Of a stretch of 64,000 nucleotides of DNA, positions 22,701 to 36,660 are shown in pieces. The notes under the pieces were generated by a model, which did not search any database, had not been told where the DNA came from, and saw only the letters and a program-made list of their open reading frames with translations. Where the stretch lies: contig NC_060114.1 in NCBI RefSeq assembly GCF_021155765.1, positions 19,884,501-19,948,500 of the forward strand, given 5' to 3'. This DNA comes from Diprion similis. Lineage: Eukaryota > Arthropoda > Insecta > Hymenoptera > Diprionidae. Position 1 is the first letter of the stretch, and each line of letters starts with the position of its first letter. The translations under genes were made by a program, and so were the position numbers.

Positions 22701-24343
22701 ATGACTGGTGTTTCGAACGGTAAATGAAAGAAGTGAACCTAGAGATTCGATTTGTGAAAATAAAGTGAGCTTTGAATTCGCGTGTTTTTGCTTTGACACT
22801 TTTTGGAATGCTTTTTGGTATTGGAAAGAAAAAGGAGATTAACTGGAGAAAAAAATGGAGAAGCTCCTCAGGCAGCCGTTTACGAGTCGTCTCTAATCTT
22901 CAAATCAATATACGGGAACTTCCGACTCAGCAGCTATCTGTCATTTATATACGATGCACAAACGGCATTCGTAAGGACAACTGATGACAGAATGGAAATA
23001 AGCCTTCAGAGGGAATACCATTTACCGTCACGTGTCCGGGAGGCATGAAAGTTTGAGCATGGACTAAGTGTAGTACAGTATAATTCGCTCGTTCAATACA
23101 ACGTGAAAGGTTCTAGATCACGATCGTAATTTACAGCACTAAAACGTATCCTGATTTTGTCAGATTTTGTCAAAGGAACCAACACACACGCGCACCAAGT
23201 GAAGTGATACTCGTAGAATTTGCCTATATGATCACAGCTACCACGTACTGGGGTTTCCTCTTTCCGAAAATATATTATTGAAGTGTTGAAGCGGCCACTC
23301 GGCGTATAAATTGCCTGCTGTCAAGCTGAGCCTTCCACCGGAACGAGAGTGGATTTCTTTAAAAATTTCACGTAAAGCGTACGGAGTGGTCGAACACTCT
23401 TTTTAATCTAAACTCCGGAACTAATTTGACCTTCGATGCAAACAAATTCATCTGTCCCCTCGAATTCACGATGTCACTCTCATCCTTTCTTGAATGGGGA
23501 CGGTGCTTTGGTCCACAGTTATATGAAATACGTGAATTAATGACACACTTTGTATTAGAGTTTTCTCTGAAGAAAGAGAAGCGGCAAGTAAAAAAAAGAG
23601 GAATTGAGATGCTTGCATGAGAATCTACAGCTGGCTGAAAAATCAGCGACACAAGGTTTGCAATTTTTTTTAGATCAATCAAAAAATCCAAGAACACTGA
23701 GTAAAAAACCTCGTCCAAAATTAGTTTTGTTCCGTATAATAAAACCCGCGCTATTTAAATAGTGAATCATCATTTTTTCCTGCATGAAAAATATGCAGAA
23801 ACGTGTTCTGTCAACTAATCCGCTATGAAGCCAACATTGTTGGAAGTAGTATAGACACTTGATGGTCAGCCACTACGCCTGACGGTAGGCAACTCTGTAT
23901 ACTAGTATGCAAATTCGGAATTCCCGTCATCACGTGTTTCCTAAACCACTGCTGTAGTATTACTTTTTTCTTCCCCATGAGGAAACATTTTCCCGCAGTA
24001 GCACCATTCGTTTTGCTATTTGGATCCTGGGAGCCGCGTCTTAGGCTTACAGGCTTAACTCTGTACGGCTTAAAGTGCTCGATCTCGTACTTGGTATTCG
24101 AACACACCGCAGAGGGCATCATTCACAGCCTCCCCCATTCACCGAGCATCACTTTACTCCGTTTGCTCCATTCGGAGCAGAGCAGTATAGTATAACCTAA
24201 GGGTGCTTCGCACTAAATTAGTGCCAGATTGAATAGCTGCCTGAGCAGTAAACAACCGGGCTGCCCACAGCGTTAATTATCACGAACCCCTGGATTAGGT
24301 TACAGGCAAATTGTCCGGTATTAAGATGCCCGATTATCGCGAA
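19784..24343. other. gene-free stretch
   Basis: No supported exon. Composition is mixed, with somewhat GC-richer patches at about 20200-20500 and 21800-22150. Only short open frames without recognisable similarity occur. Candidate enhancers or non-coding transcripts cannot be told from sequence alone. Confidence 0.4.
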
Positions 24344-24607
24344 AATGTCTTAAGCTTAAGGAGCCATCATGAGACCGTAAACCCAACCAGCAGTCCGAGG
24401 ATTCAAAAACTCAGATGTAACTTGAATTCAAAATAGTTAGACTAAGGTTTGACGGGCAAGTTAGACACATAGGAATGTCTCAAGATTAGGGAACCATCAT
24501 GAGACCGTAAAACCAACAAGAAGTCAGAGGATTAAAAAATGCACATGTTGTAACCTGATTTCAAAATAGTTAGACTAAGGTTCGATGGGCAAGTCAGACA
24601 CATAGGA
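24344..24607. repeat. two-copy tandem duplication, about 130-bp unit
   Basis: Unit 1 (24344-24473) and unit 2 (24474-24607) both run from AATGTCT through CCATCATGAGACCGTAAA and AAAATAGTTAGACTAAGGTT to GACACATAGG. They differ by scattered substitutions and small indels. The start of a third unit (GAATGCCTATGAGA) follows. There is no coding frame across the units. Confidence 0.85.
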
Positions 24608-27600
24608 ATGCCTATGAGACGCCCTCTCTAGATAACCAGCCATCTTTTTTCAAAGAAGACGCGTAATGGAAAAGTGTGTAAGAGCTTGATGTTCATTAAT
24701 AAATATTCTTTGTTACAACATGAACTCTTGTGAATCCTTATTTGGGCCAGACGGGCGACCAACCTTTTAAGCAGGCATATCACATCGATCGTTTGTGGAA
24801 TCTTTTCTTTCATGCCTTGAGGTAACAACTTTTTTCGCCAAACTTTAATCATATCGCTACAGCAGGACGCGAATCCATGGGATCGGACAATGATAACGGG
24901 CCAGTATCATTTTGCCCAGAGATGATGGTCGCAATTTTCGACGTATTGCATATTTCCTTGGACCGTTGAGCACCCGGTATGAAGGCGTATAGTATGGAGA
25001 AGAAGAAGGGCCGAGGCCATCCAGGTGAATGCGTAGCCTCTTGTACACATGCGTAGCATATCTATAACAGTGTTTGGCGATCTTTGGTCTACACAGACGC
25101 GCCGGGGTTCGCATTAGATGGACTCGGGTTAGCCCTGAATTATGGGGGTCCTCGTCTATTACCAGATTGGGGCCAGAAACACCCTACCAGAAACCACGTG
25201 ATTCTTGAACCTGCAGCCTGATCGGGTTTCGCCGTCCATCTAAACCAAGGACAATGATTATTGATTGGTTCCGAGGAAATACGGGCGACGTTTATTCGCG
25301 CGTTAATTTTTACCTGTTTTTCATCCCCCATGTAGTAGTCTGAATTTTTGCTTTCTATTTTTCCAAAGGTTAGTCAGTGGTTCGATCGATTCATAAACGC
25401 GGTACTTCCAAGTGTATGGGTGATCCGTGTCTGTATAAAATTTTTGCGACACTTGCCTCGTACCGAAGGTATATAGGTAGGTACGGTGTAATATGAATAA
25501 AAATTTTACCTACTTGGAATCGGCGCGAAGAAACGTACGCAGGAATTTTATAGGTGTTTATAATTAAGCAATTAACGGAGGCCGGTACGACGCGAGAGGT
25601 ATAGCAGAAAAAGAAGCCTCCAAGAATTCACCATCGGAATGCCTTTCTTGTATCTGTTAATAAAGTCCACGGCTGCTCGCGTACTCGGAATGTTGGAGAG
25701 TATAGGGATCCGTGGAAAAAGTTAAGACGGTTAGAAAATTGATGAAAACGCGAATTGACGAACAATACGGAGGTGTAATTGGGGACTGGAATTTGATTTG
25801 AAGCCGGAAAATCACTGTACACCAGTATAGCTGAAAAAAAAAATCGATAATGAGGTGTATAATTGAAGGTATTTTCAAATATTTGCAGGATCTAGAGTGA
25901 AAATATAGAAAGTTTAAAGTTTATCTTGTTTAAATTTTTCTTCTCTTTCATCGCGTGAAACGTGTGACTGAAAATCTTATCGAACAGTTTCCGATAGGTA
26001 TTATAAATAGGTGTGACGATGAAGAAGAACGCAAACAACACGTACGGTTGTAGGCAGTCAGGCTATCTTTCGTAGCGTCACTCTTCATTCCGTTCAATGA
26101 GTAGTCATTTTTTCAAATAACCATCAGCATCGCGATGAAACGTCAATCACCGATACGTATAACATTTTCGGGAACAATTAGTTGGCCGAAGGCTTTTCCC
26201 GTGCGCTGCGGAGTGACTGTTGGAATATCGAAACGGAACCTTTTAAATACACTAAAATGGCGAACCTGCATCATGCAAGGGCGTGGAACGGCGTGATTTT
26301 GCTCACTTCTGCGTTCCGCGTTGATTTTCGTCCAACGGACTTCGACTCGACATCGAGATACACAGAAATTCAAATTGATCGACCGATACGAGTCCGTTTT
26401 TTCAAATTCCCAAACCACAAGGGGTTTTCGGCGAAGGTGATCAAGTGCGGCTTGGTTCCGAGCGCTTCGTACGCCAATGGCTAAGATTCGATCGCCATAG
26501 AATACAAAACCCGCGGAAAGGTTTGGGTGAAGGGGATCTAAAGGGACCCCCGGTCGCTCCCTGAACGTGAAGTAGCGGGAGCCCGTGTTTTCGGTGTTAT
26601 ACATCCCATTATACGGTGACTCATGTAGTTTCCTGTGGTGAGAACACCGGAAATATCGGATGGTTGGGTCTTTCACGCCTCGATTCAAAATCTAAAAACT
26701 GCAGCATACTAGAATACCCAGCGGGGGAATGTAACTGGAACGGTGTAAACGGCGCGGGTAAATTTGTGCCGATTACCAAGGCGAGGAAAAAAAGAAAAGA
26801 AATAAATAAAGTGAGAAAAAAAAACAACATACAAAAAAACAAAACATGGACGCCCTAGAATATCCTTCCGCAATCATTCGCTCGCCTTGCAATCCTTGCC
26901 GCGCCGCTGCTCCATTTTGCCATCACTTATTCAAACACACAAAACACACGTGTCCCTGTATCACACGTTGAACCTTCAAATGCATGAAATTAACCGTGGC
27001 ACAGATTATACCCGGGCGACGTATAACACACTCACAGCAACCATTCTTACCTAGCTCTGTCCCTAGGCGTTTGCGATATTTGCACCGGCGTATAATTTGC
27101 ACAGAAATAGAGTCCGACAGCGGCGTTATCGAGCGCCGAGAGAGTCCGTAGTTAGAGTTTTATCACGTATTCATAATGTCTGTGAAGGTGTTTGCAGAAT
27201 GTCTGCTTTGAAAGCAAACAAATTTTTCTCTCCATACCTACTTGTTTGTTCTTGCCTTTTTTTTCGCTCAAACAATGAAAACTGATAACGGATGTACCTG
27301 TAATTAGGCATAGAATAACGCGGGCGATGGTATTCTGGCTTATAGATATCGCCCCTTTGATCAACGTGGATCGAACATCCTGTCGCTGCGTCATACCTAC
27401 ACAGTTGACTCTTGCACACATGCATATTAACCCTGCAAGCCACCGTCGACGAAATAATCTCGGGAAGTTCGTGACTGAGCTTGAAATAGGAAATGGGTAG
27501 CATAATTTCAGTTATTCTACGTAATAATATCCGCACGTATAACCCCGTGAACTATAACCCTTTAGGAATAATTTCATCGGAGTAAATTATTGCCGCGGTT

Positions 27601-30600
27601 TGTCTTGTCCGACTCTGCTATTCACCGTGCCCGATATTATAAGCTCGTCCATCCTGAGTTAGTGATGTCAGGCAGACCGATATAGCCGAAGAGAACTTCA
27701 ACTAGGTTTTTGCTCAAGAACCCGGCAAGTGAATGACAAATTAAATTGTCGAGGTATATAAGTCAGATCGGAATAATCGGAAGATACGAAAATTCACTCA
27801 ATTAGACCCCGTCAAAGATATTTGCGTCGAATGCCGGAAGCTCTTAGACAGACGCGAATATGTTGGCTTCGGATGACTGTCACAATCTGCAATACCTACA
27901 CGGCGCTCATTGAAGTTTGTCAATCAGTACCCAATCGTGGGCGTACAATTACGGTGAGCTGTTACATCGTGGGAAAATTTCTTCGGGTCACACCGGCTTC
28001 ATCCATACGTCATAGGGAAATTGTGCCGCCTTTCGCGAAGAATCCACCTGTGCTTGTGTGGTCGGTCTTGTATCGACCGTCGAATGACGCAGGAGCGGAC
28101 ACTCCGCACTTAGAATCTATGAATAGATATAGTGGACATTCTTGTATTTGCAGAAATAGGAGCAAGAATTCATTGTCTCCAATCCACAATTTGCCTCAGC
28201 CGGAGTATAAAGGTTCGATGGTCAGGTTAAGAATAGTTACACCTTTCAGCGTTCTTTGTCACGAAGTGAGGTCATCTATAACCAAGTTTATCGCTTCATT
28301 TTACTCGGAACCAGTTCATACCGACGTTCTTGATCGACGCTTATCCATCAGATCCGACTCCGGATCGATAGCTGTGGGTACGCGAAACCGTTTCGGTTTC
28401 ACTCGATTTTGTCTCATTCAGATTCAGCTGAGATCCATCCTCCCTGCACGGTAATCGTCCAGCCTGCACCACTTTGAACGGAACATCGCTTTAGAGTGAC
28501 TTCTGAAAGGATTAGGCAACCCGGTCGAATCCGTCGAGTCCTGAGACCAGTTTACCTACAGTCTCTCTTCTCCGGCTGCTGTAGGTTAGCTCCTAACCTC
28601 GAAACTTCGTCGTCCTGTGCAGGATCCTTTGGAGCCCTGCACTTTCGCCCAGAGAATGGTATTACTCGGTCGAGACAATTAGTCGGCTTGTCTGAACCGC
28701 GGATGATGGCATAACGTATTCTCAGAAATCCGGCATACGCGGGGTGATCAATTAGCGTCGGCACTTTCACAATGGAGCCATTCATACCAAAGAGCTTGAT
28801 CCGACAAACGATACTTCAGAAGTTTTGATTTCGCCAGCGGGTGGCTAGACGGAGCAGTTCTGTGTAATATCATTGAAGGTTATATAATCCTGAATCGAGA
28901 CTCCTTGACGGTATTTTAATAACGTCGAAGACTCGTTGACGGCTCGAGTGGCTCTCTCCGATCAACAAGTCGGAATTGGTTTGACTCTGTAATAACTGTA
29001 ACATCCTTTTCAACTGCTAGTGGTTCGAACAATGATCATCATAGTAGTAATTGCGAATATCTTCGGTCTTGGTAGGAGAATGGTGAGGTGGGTAGAAGTA
29101 CCTAGGTACCAGCCTATGTTTCAGGTATCGATCAAATCTCTTCCGCTTGTTTTCTGCGCGCTGCACAAGAAGCCCGCATTTCATTCATCGAAACATGATA
29201 TCAAGTCCTTCGTTCTAATTAATTGAACCTCCAACGAGTTACGAGGATCTCGCGACAGCCGCGAGCTGCAAGTACATTACTGTTATATAAGCGTAACGAT
29301 CGTCTATCGTCGCGATCCTAATGTATGTACGACGTTATTTCCGATCCATGCTGACGGCAACTCCTGCGATCATTATTGCGAACAGCTTTTCTGCTTGCAA
29401 TCTCCCCGCAGTCTGCAATTCCCGTAGGTTGTTATGACGTGATGAAAACACGCGTGTTACTTGTGCATTAGTGGAGTGGTTTATGGAGGGCCGGTTATTA
29501 TAACCCGTTGGAAGAATTAATGTATGTACTACGAGGAAATTTGCCGAGCAGTTTATTCATCCGCGAACCAGTCGAGACTTTTATTTTTACGTCCATATCG
29601 CCTTGCATTCCCCTGTAACTAGTGCAGTTTCACGGAACTCTGTTATGTAGAAACGAATCTCGTGTAATAACTCCGCCGATGTAACAACCATTGTCAACCA
29701 AATTGGGCAAACAGTGAGACGCGAAAGCTTTCTTCCTTACCTTCAAAATGGGATCACATTTGACGGTAAGGTATCGAAGATGGAACAGCGCGGCCGAGGG
29801 AAGAGAGAAATATCAGGATAAGGTGAAATCTCGGAAAATACCGCATTCAATGTTCGTCACAATGCAGCAGAGCAGCAACGGCGGTCTCAGTGAATAAGCG
29901 GTTCTGGGCTCGGGACCAACGTTCCTGTGGCTTTTTTCGCGTCGAGATTGACATCTTGATATATTTCCATGCTCATGGCTGATCGGTCTAACAAACGACG
30001 CGCGTTATCCCTTCGCAAAACTGCAGCGGGGGGGAATCAGGTTTGTTTGTCCGACTTGGTCAAGTCTCGTCCCAACGTTGGAATTCTTCCTTCGATTCGT
30101 ATTCCAGCTTTTCATACTGTTGGTCTCTTCGGGCGGTTTTCATCCGTCGACAACGCGACAACAAGTGTGACTTTCCTATTTATACATCAACCTCCATCGC
30201 ACTTTCGTATTAACTTAAACTTATCACGTACTTCTGAACCTACCCTCTGCTCCGGAGTTCCCGGGTGGCTGATAACTTATTCACAGCGTCGCTCATCCGC
30301 TGTATACTTTCATATATAGGCTACGTAGCTCTGTAGCTTCAATACGAATCAAGCAGCGGTTGCTTTTAGCGTTCGAAAGGGTATTGGAAAATCAGGCCGT
30401 GAAAAAGTGACAATCTAATTTGTTGCTCATTACCGCCGGATTCCACAATCGAGTTTCAGGCCCCAGACTTCGGACCTACTTACTCGAAACTCCTTCGCCT
30501 CATATCTCTTCACCTGGTCTTCGTTAACCAGATAAACGGGAAGTAACTGCTCGTATACTTGTGTACAAGAGTTGGAGGAAAGCTTGAATAAGAATTCACC

Positions 30601-31555
30601 GCTATTCCATGCCATCAGGGACAACGACTTCCTCTAAATACCTACCACGTTTCTCACGGATTGAAGAGATCCTTTTTCTGATCTCCTTAAGCGTTCTCCA
30701 GCAGTTCTGTTTGCATAAAAGTTGACGCGCCTTCGGTGAAACCACTTCTTTGCACATTCTGTAGCTTCCCGGTGCAGGCTTAAGTCTTTCTTTTCAAACT
30801 TCAACCACAGTGTTTCACCAATGTCGATGAGTAGAGGAAGAATTAGTTCTTTCGCCGGAAGGTCACGACCATGGAGTGAATATTCGACGCGAACTAAAAA
30901 TAGCTCTGAACATACCATAGTATAAGGTAGTCAGGAAGCGCATATCGCACGAGTGAATGTTCTTCCTGGTTTAGACACACGGATGCGGAGTCTTGTTGAA
31001 GGGTGAGCGAAGGTAAGGCACGTAACGACAAGACGCGGTATCGATCGGGGTATTTAATATTTAATTGAAATGGGAAAGTTCAATACGCGAATGGCCGGTG
31101 CGATGGGGCGCGGGTGAATAGGGAGAATTCCGAAGTCACGTCGGATGAGGAACCCAACCCAACTTTCAAGGTACACTAGAGGCTTTGCGAGAAACATGAA
31201 GCTTTTCACTGCACTGTATTTCGGCAGACGGGATGTTTGCTCTGAATTATTTAACGAGCTGCCCTTGCGACGTGTGTACGATGCAGTGAAAAAAATGACA
31301 ACAAACAAGAGACAAAACTGAATAAACGTAGAAAAGTAGACGTGTTATAGGTACGTGTCAAATGTGACACGAGCTACCTTCCTTTACTGACCCTGAATTG
31401 ACACAAACAATCGCTTATGTCACTTGTTATAATTATTAGACACGCGATAACTGCGTTAATAGCTGCAGAACAATTGCCTACTCCGAACATATAATATATA
31501 GAATTTATCCTGTCTTCTACAGAGAGGACGTCGTATGTACAGTGATGTTCATTAA
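24608..31555. other. gene-free stretch with slightly elevated GC
   Basis: No recognisable gene. Between about 26.1 and 30.3 kb the GC content is higher and open frames become longer on both strands. The longest run 27831-28454 (+, 207 codons from ATG) and 26143-26688 (-). Neither shows a known domain or convincing composition, so I do not call them genes. Few simple repeats occur here, unlike the flanks. Confidence 0.4.
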
Positions 31556-32223
31556 GGGACTATACGCAATCAGGAGGCCGAAAAAAGCGATTTTTCAAGG
31601 ATTTTTCATGAAGAGACATTTCAATTTATTGATATAAAAATTTATATACATATTGGGGAAACATCGAAATTTTTTTTTACATTTTTTATTTATAAAAATA
31701 ATGATTTTTAAAGCTGCTATGGCTGATATCCAGGAGCAACTCCAAAAAAACGGCGTCTTGCGGTGAGCAGCATATCTCTGAACTGGATCATCCGAACTGA
31801 AAAAACAAAAAAGACTTAGTTAATGTAAGGAATTATCTGGTCTTTAATTGAAGGAATAAGCTAAATATTAATTTTTAAGAAAACGGCGGGTTCAAAAAAA
31901 AACCATTTTCCATAAAAAATTGTCGACTTAATTTGTTTATAAAATGCAAAAAAACCGTCGATCGAGGGCTCAAAGATACATTTATAAAGCTTGTGTATCT
32001 TACTTACCGACTTTGAAAACATAGTTTTGAGAACAACGCGTTTAAAGTTTCAAAAGCACTTTCAAACGCTCCGGGGCGTCTTTGTAAATGTACGCCTTAA
32101 CTTTGAGACTGTTTGTCAAATCGACTTGAAATTTTCTGTGAATATACTTGAATATATGTACGTGACGAATATGAAGTATAAAAAAAATCGATTTTTGAAA
32201 AATACTGACTGCGTATAACAGTC
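31556..32223. mobile_element. non-autonomous element with terminal inverted repeats
   Basis: The left end GGGACTATACGCAATCAG and the reverse complement of the right end, GACTGTTATACGCAGTCAG, match with a small gap. Both lead inward into a similar AAGCGATTTTT / AATCGATTTTT stretch. The interior is AT-rich with T and A runs and no transposase-like frame. Length is about 670 bp. A short TAGCCC/GGGCTA hairpin lies just outside the right end. The DNA-transposon interpretation is likely, but the superfamily is unknown. Confidence 0.55.
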
Positions 32224-35200
32224 ATGCCTAGCCCTTTTGGGCTATCTTGTTTTCTGTCCAAATCAAAATGTGAGTTCAATTCTATACGAATTATGTGACA
32301 ACGACTCCTATTCTCTCACGTCGACTGCACCGTCAGTCATTGTCATATAATTCATACGAAATCGAAATCGCACTTTTATTTGTTTCGGACGGAAAACAAG
32401 TTAGTCGGAATGGGAAGGCACTAATGAACACGATTGTACACAGTTGTACAAGATGTCCATCGAACTCAAGTCATTTTTATGTATCCAAGATGGCAGCCAC
32501 CTCGACTCTCAAAAATTTGATCAATTTAAAGATTTTTGGCGAAACTTGACGAAATTTCATGGACATAATTCTGCCATTGAAGAACACGTTTCTGAATTTT
32601 TTCAGATACATTACTTTCCAAAGTTCAGAAACTTGGCTGTTTCAAATTTCGAGACGAGACAATATTTCAATTTTTGAGTTTTAAGTTCGAATATCGTGGA
32701 CCTCGCGACAGCAATTCAATGCAAAAGGTTTTCTAACCTAGAACACATAAAGATTTTGGTATACTAAAAATTTGAAAATTCACGGACGGATTGAAGGATG
32801 AAACTACTTAACGATCGAAGAACAAGGAGAGATTTTTCACAGGAAATTGTATGTGAGGATTGAAGTAGCGAATGGCTTAGAATTTAGAGATGGGTTGGCG
32901 GTGCATGAAACTCTAGGAAATCCCGAGGGACGTTCAGGCACCAGCCACTATCTCCGGGAGTTAAATCTTTGAGCAAGGAAATCGCTGTTGGAACTTTCAG
33001 TCGGTCTTTGATGGTCGGAAACTAGCAAATCATTCCACGAAGCTCTTCATCCATGTTCATCCAGCTGTGCCCATTACGTTATCCCAACTGTCAATCGAGT
33101 GAAGAATTTGTGATAATTTCACTCTTCCACACGTTTTTATGATCATGAAAATATTCACTTATTCCCAGCATATTCAACGTAAGTACAACGAACCGAACAA
33201 GGGTAGAAAAACAGGTAACAAGTATACCGATTACACCGGTAAACACGAATTTTGACGCCTTCCACGTGACTAGTAAATGAAAAAATATATCTATTAGACA
33301 AAGACTTCAACCAAAAAATTTCAAAACTTACTCAAATCAACGTGAAAAATTGAACTTGAGTAATAAATGAAGATTTTGGTTATCATTCGATGTATAGAAT
33401 AAAAATTGATTCCTATAAATAGAAACTTAAAAAAAAATAGAATCTTTCTTTTCGTTGATCTGTGTTATAAACTAAGACTCGTACAAGTGATAAGATCTCC
33501 CTCCCCATTCAGCGAAGTAACCAACTCCTAAGGCGAGTTTTAATTTCTGCATCGCACTGCAGTGTAGCGTGGCGGGATGCGCCGTGTTTGAGTGTGAGTG
33601 TACTACGGCCATATCTTTCATTCGGCGCGTTACAGTTTTAAAAGAGTTTTTAGATAAGGGGGGAGTTTAATAGCCGAAGCCATTCCCTCGTTCCCCTTCG
33701 CCTTTAAGTCGGCGCCTCAGCGACGCCCGGCGTGCAGGGGCACCACCACCTTAAATGTTGTATGTGAAAGTGGAAATAAAAGTCGTTTAATTCCCGGTTC
33801 TTTCTCATTCCGGAAATATCATTTCACGGCCTAAGCGTATCGCAGTTATACCGTGCAAACCGTTCATGCATGTACCTATATGTCGGTGTGTGTGCCTGTG
33901 TATGCATGTGTGTATGCATGGTTGTATGTGTACAGTATTCTGGAAACTGTCGCTTCATCTTTTATTCGACCGCAAAAAAAGTTGTCCTGATAAGAATCTA
34001 CGTGTATGGTATAGGTATATATAGCTACGTACAGTGTGAGTATCCATACATTTCTACCCCCCGTATAGGTGTATGTATATATGCTTCCTCCTTCTTCTTT
34101 TAGTTCAGAAAACAAGGCGTATAAATAACTGTATAATACATATATAAGGAAGAAGAATAAGAAGTATAACAGTATAAAAAGAGAAACAACAAATTTCGTA
34201 AAATGTGTACAGTATTTCACGACGAAACTTTTCTCTCTCCGCAGGTAATATCCATGTGTTATCGCAAGATAAACATAAGACCATAGTATTTCACCGGAAT
34301 GGATTCATTGATTTTAATTTCAATTTTTTGTTGTTTTTTTTTCTCTTCTCTTTTTTTCTCTCTCTCTCTCTCTTTTTGCACCACTTTTTTCCCCGGTTTG
34401 CTGCGAATGAAAAATTCATCATGTACACGCAACGGTAATTTGATTGGTGAAATATTTACACGTACGATATACGTATATATTTGTAAAGCGAAACGGTGTC
34501 CCATCTACGAAAAATGGTAAAATCTAATCGTCGATGGTAAGAAATTATTCAATTTTAAAAGATTTATTGCCTGACGATTAAAAAGAAGTTAAAGGAAAAA
34601 CTGGAAAATGCGAAGCACAAAAAAAAAACCAACGTTATTCTGAGGAAAAAGCGGATTTTGTTGAGTACGGGATCAGCTTTTAAATGCGTAAGGGTAAAGT
34701 CTGTGCGGTTGTGAAGGGAGTGCTGAGTTTCCCCTCGGAGCAAAAAGGCAAGTCTGTGTCTTATACGTGCGCATGAAAAATTACCTTTATGGCATCAAGG
34801 TCAAGCCTGTTAATCTGAAATACGTTTTTAATACTTTCGGCAAATTCTATGCCGTAAAATTTACACAGTCGAATCCTGAGGAGCTAATATCCGGTCACAA
34901 AATTTCTACCTAATTTAATTCTTCCGATCGTTTTTGTCTCTTCGTTATTTTCTTTTGCTAATTTTTATATCCACATCAATGTTCGGTTTTGTTCAATCTT
35001 GGAGCGAAGGTCACATTTGGTTAATATTTCAGTGAAATGTATTTGTTTAACCGGTTAAAAAGTGTAGCAAAATCAATAAAATAGCGTGTAAGAATAACAT
35101 ATCTGTTTAAGAATCTCAAATACTCGCATCTTCGTTCGAAACAGGTTTTCAAAATGTAATGCCAGACTCGCATCGCTACGGATGCATAATTTACCTCGTC

Positions 35201-36100
35201 GTTATGTTGTCACACACTTCGTTAGGTAGACAGGAAGAAGGAAATAACAATTATGCGCATTGGTGTGTGGGTTCCTAATACGGTCGTTATCGAATTTCGT
35301 TGGGCTCACGGGCTGAAATATCTCGTAATCCAATGTGATTCTAAACGCTGCCGCTGAGCTTTCGAAATTTCCCATTTGAATAACAAGCATTTTGGCATGT
35401 CGTGGGTGTTATTATTTTTCCACGTGGAATCTTTAAAATCTATATCAAACACCCACGATCGTAGGTGCAAGAATTTTAATGAAATTCAACATTTTTCGAT
35501 CATTATCGATAGGAAGAAAAACATAAATAAACCATCAAGCTTTAACCTTTTGCAGCATACATTTTTCTTTGCAGTCAAATTCCTTGAAACTGGGTAGTCA
35601 AGGGTTCTCGAGGTCTCTGAACCAAAAATGGGGTCAGGTTTAAGAAATTTTCAAAATTCAAGAGAACGGATCTAATATGAGCGAATAGGATAAATTTTAT
35701 ATTTTTAGTCCAGCATATTGAATCCGTCATCTTGAAATTTGAAATTTTGACGTCGGATTCGTTTTTAGCGACCCCAAAAACCCCAGATTATCGAAATTTA
35801 TTTCCCTAGTCCTCATAATCTTCCCAGAATTACATTTATTTTGTAAAAACAGGCATTTTCAACACTGTTTATTTCTAGCGCTAACTATATTCGCGGAATG
35901 ATAATAATCCGTCTTGAAACATCAACATTGACATCTCAGAGGTTCAATTATCCAAATAAAAAGAAAAAAAAAAAAAAAAAAAATGACGCAGATATCTCAA
36001 AAATTGAACATAAATCATGAATAACGGATCGAAAAAAATTTGTCTCACATATGAAACGCTTTGCCGCAAAGAGTTAAAAAATGGTATAGTACATAAGCTT
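32224..36100. other. gene-free stretch
   Basis: No exon-like frame. A GC-richer segment lies at about 33520-33760, and a GT-rich stretch at about 33880-33930. Pyrimidine runs (34319-34400) and an A run (about 35962-35983) also occur. One copy of the dispersed AAGATGGCGGAT-type repeat lies at about 35690-35790. Confidence 0.4.
35690..35790 (-). repeat. dispersed AAGATGGCGGAT-family repeat, copy 1
   Basis: Read on the minus strand this runs from GGGGTTTTTGGGGTCGCT through CGAATCCGACGTCA and TTCAAGATGACGGATTCAAT to TGGACTAAAAAT. The same order of words recurs near 47.2, 52.1-52.3 and 55.2 kb, so these are copies of one family. There is no coding capacity. Confidence 0.7.
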
Positions 36101-36129
36101 GTATTTTCCTTAGATGTTATTTTTCGTGG

Positions 36130-36660
36130 ACACGATAGCCGTCGTCACAGGGTGAGAGCGCCCCGAAGCATGCAATCAGCGCATCCGCACCTCGTATCCT
36201 CGGTTGCACAGGGTGCAAGGGTTCGCGATACCTGTAACGAGAAGGCGGGCAAGAATTCGGCCACCTGCAACGTGGCGCCTGCAAGAGTTCGGGTCAACTC
36301 GCGCCTGCGCGGAACGGCCGAGTAGGCCAAGCGTGTGTGCGGGCATCGCACACACCCTAACCGACGCAGCGCAGCGTAACGCGACGTAAGCGCAGCGCGC
36401 GAACTCCATCACCAGCGACGCGACGCGAATCGACGCGACGATCGTCCCGCGACTCGGGCGCCTTCGTCCTTTTCCGTTTCCCTACGTAACGCGCGCCGCG
36501 CCGGGCCGTCGAGACGCGGCGGCGTAAAGCCTCCGTGTGCCTAGAACGAGGGACACCCGGCGTCATTCGAAGCCCGTCAACGGACGCGCAAGGTTCACCT
36601 TAGTGCCGGTCTGAACGGGAGAGGCACGCGGTTTTCCTCGCGATTAAAATCGTGCACGAG
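36130..36660. promoter_or_regulatory. CpG-rich block, possible ephrin promoter or first exon
   Basis: About 500 bp with dense CG dinucleotides (words such as GCGACGCGAATCGACGCGACG), in sharp contrast to the AT-rich flanks. Open frames on both strands are a by-product of base composition and resemble no protein. The next gene on the plus strand is the ephrin, about 8 kb downstream, so a promoter or first non-coding exon of that gene is the simplest reading. This is inference. CAGE or RNA reads would settle it. Confidence 0.35.

Noticed and set aside
26143..26688. 181-codon open frame on the minus strand
   Set aside because: It begins at TTG, has no recognisable similarity and overlaps another open frame in antisense, so chance is likely.
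27831..28454. 207-codon open frame on the plus strand
   Set aside because: No domain, signal peptide or familiar motif, no clear splice context, and a local GC rise that lowers stop frequency. Kept as a finding, not a gene.
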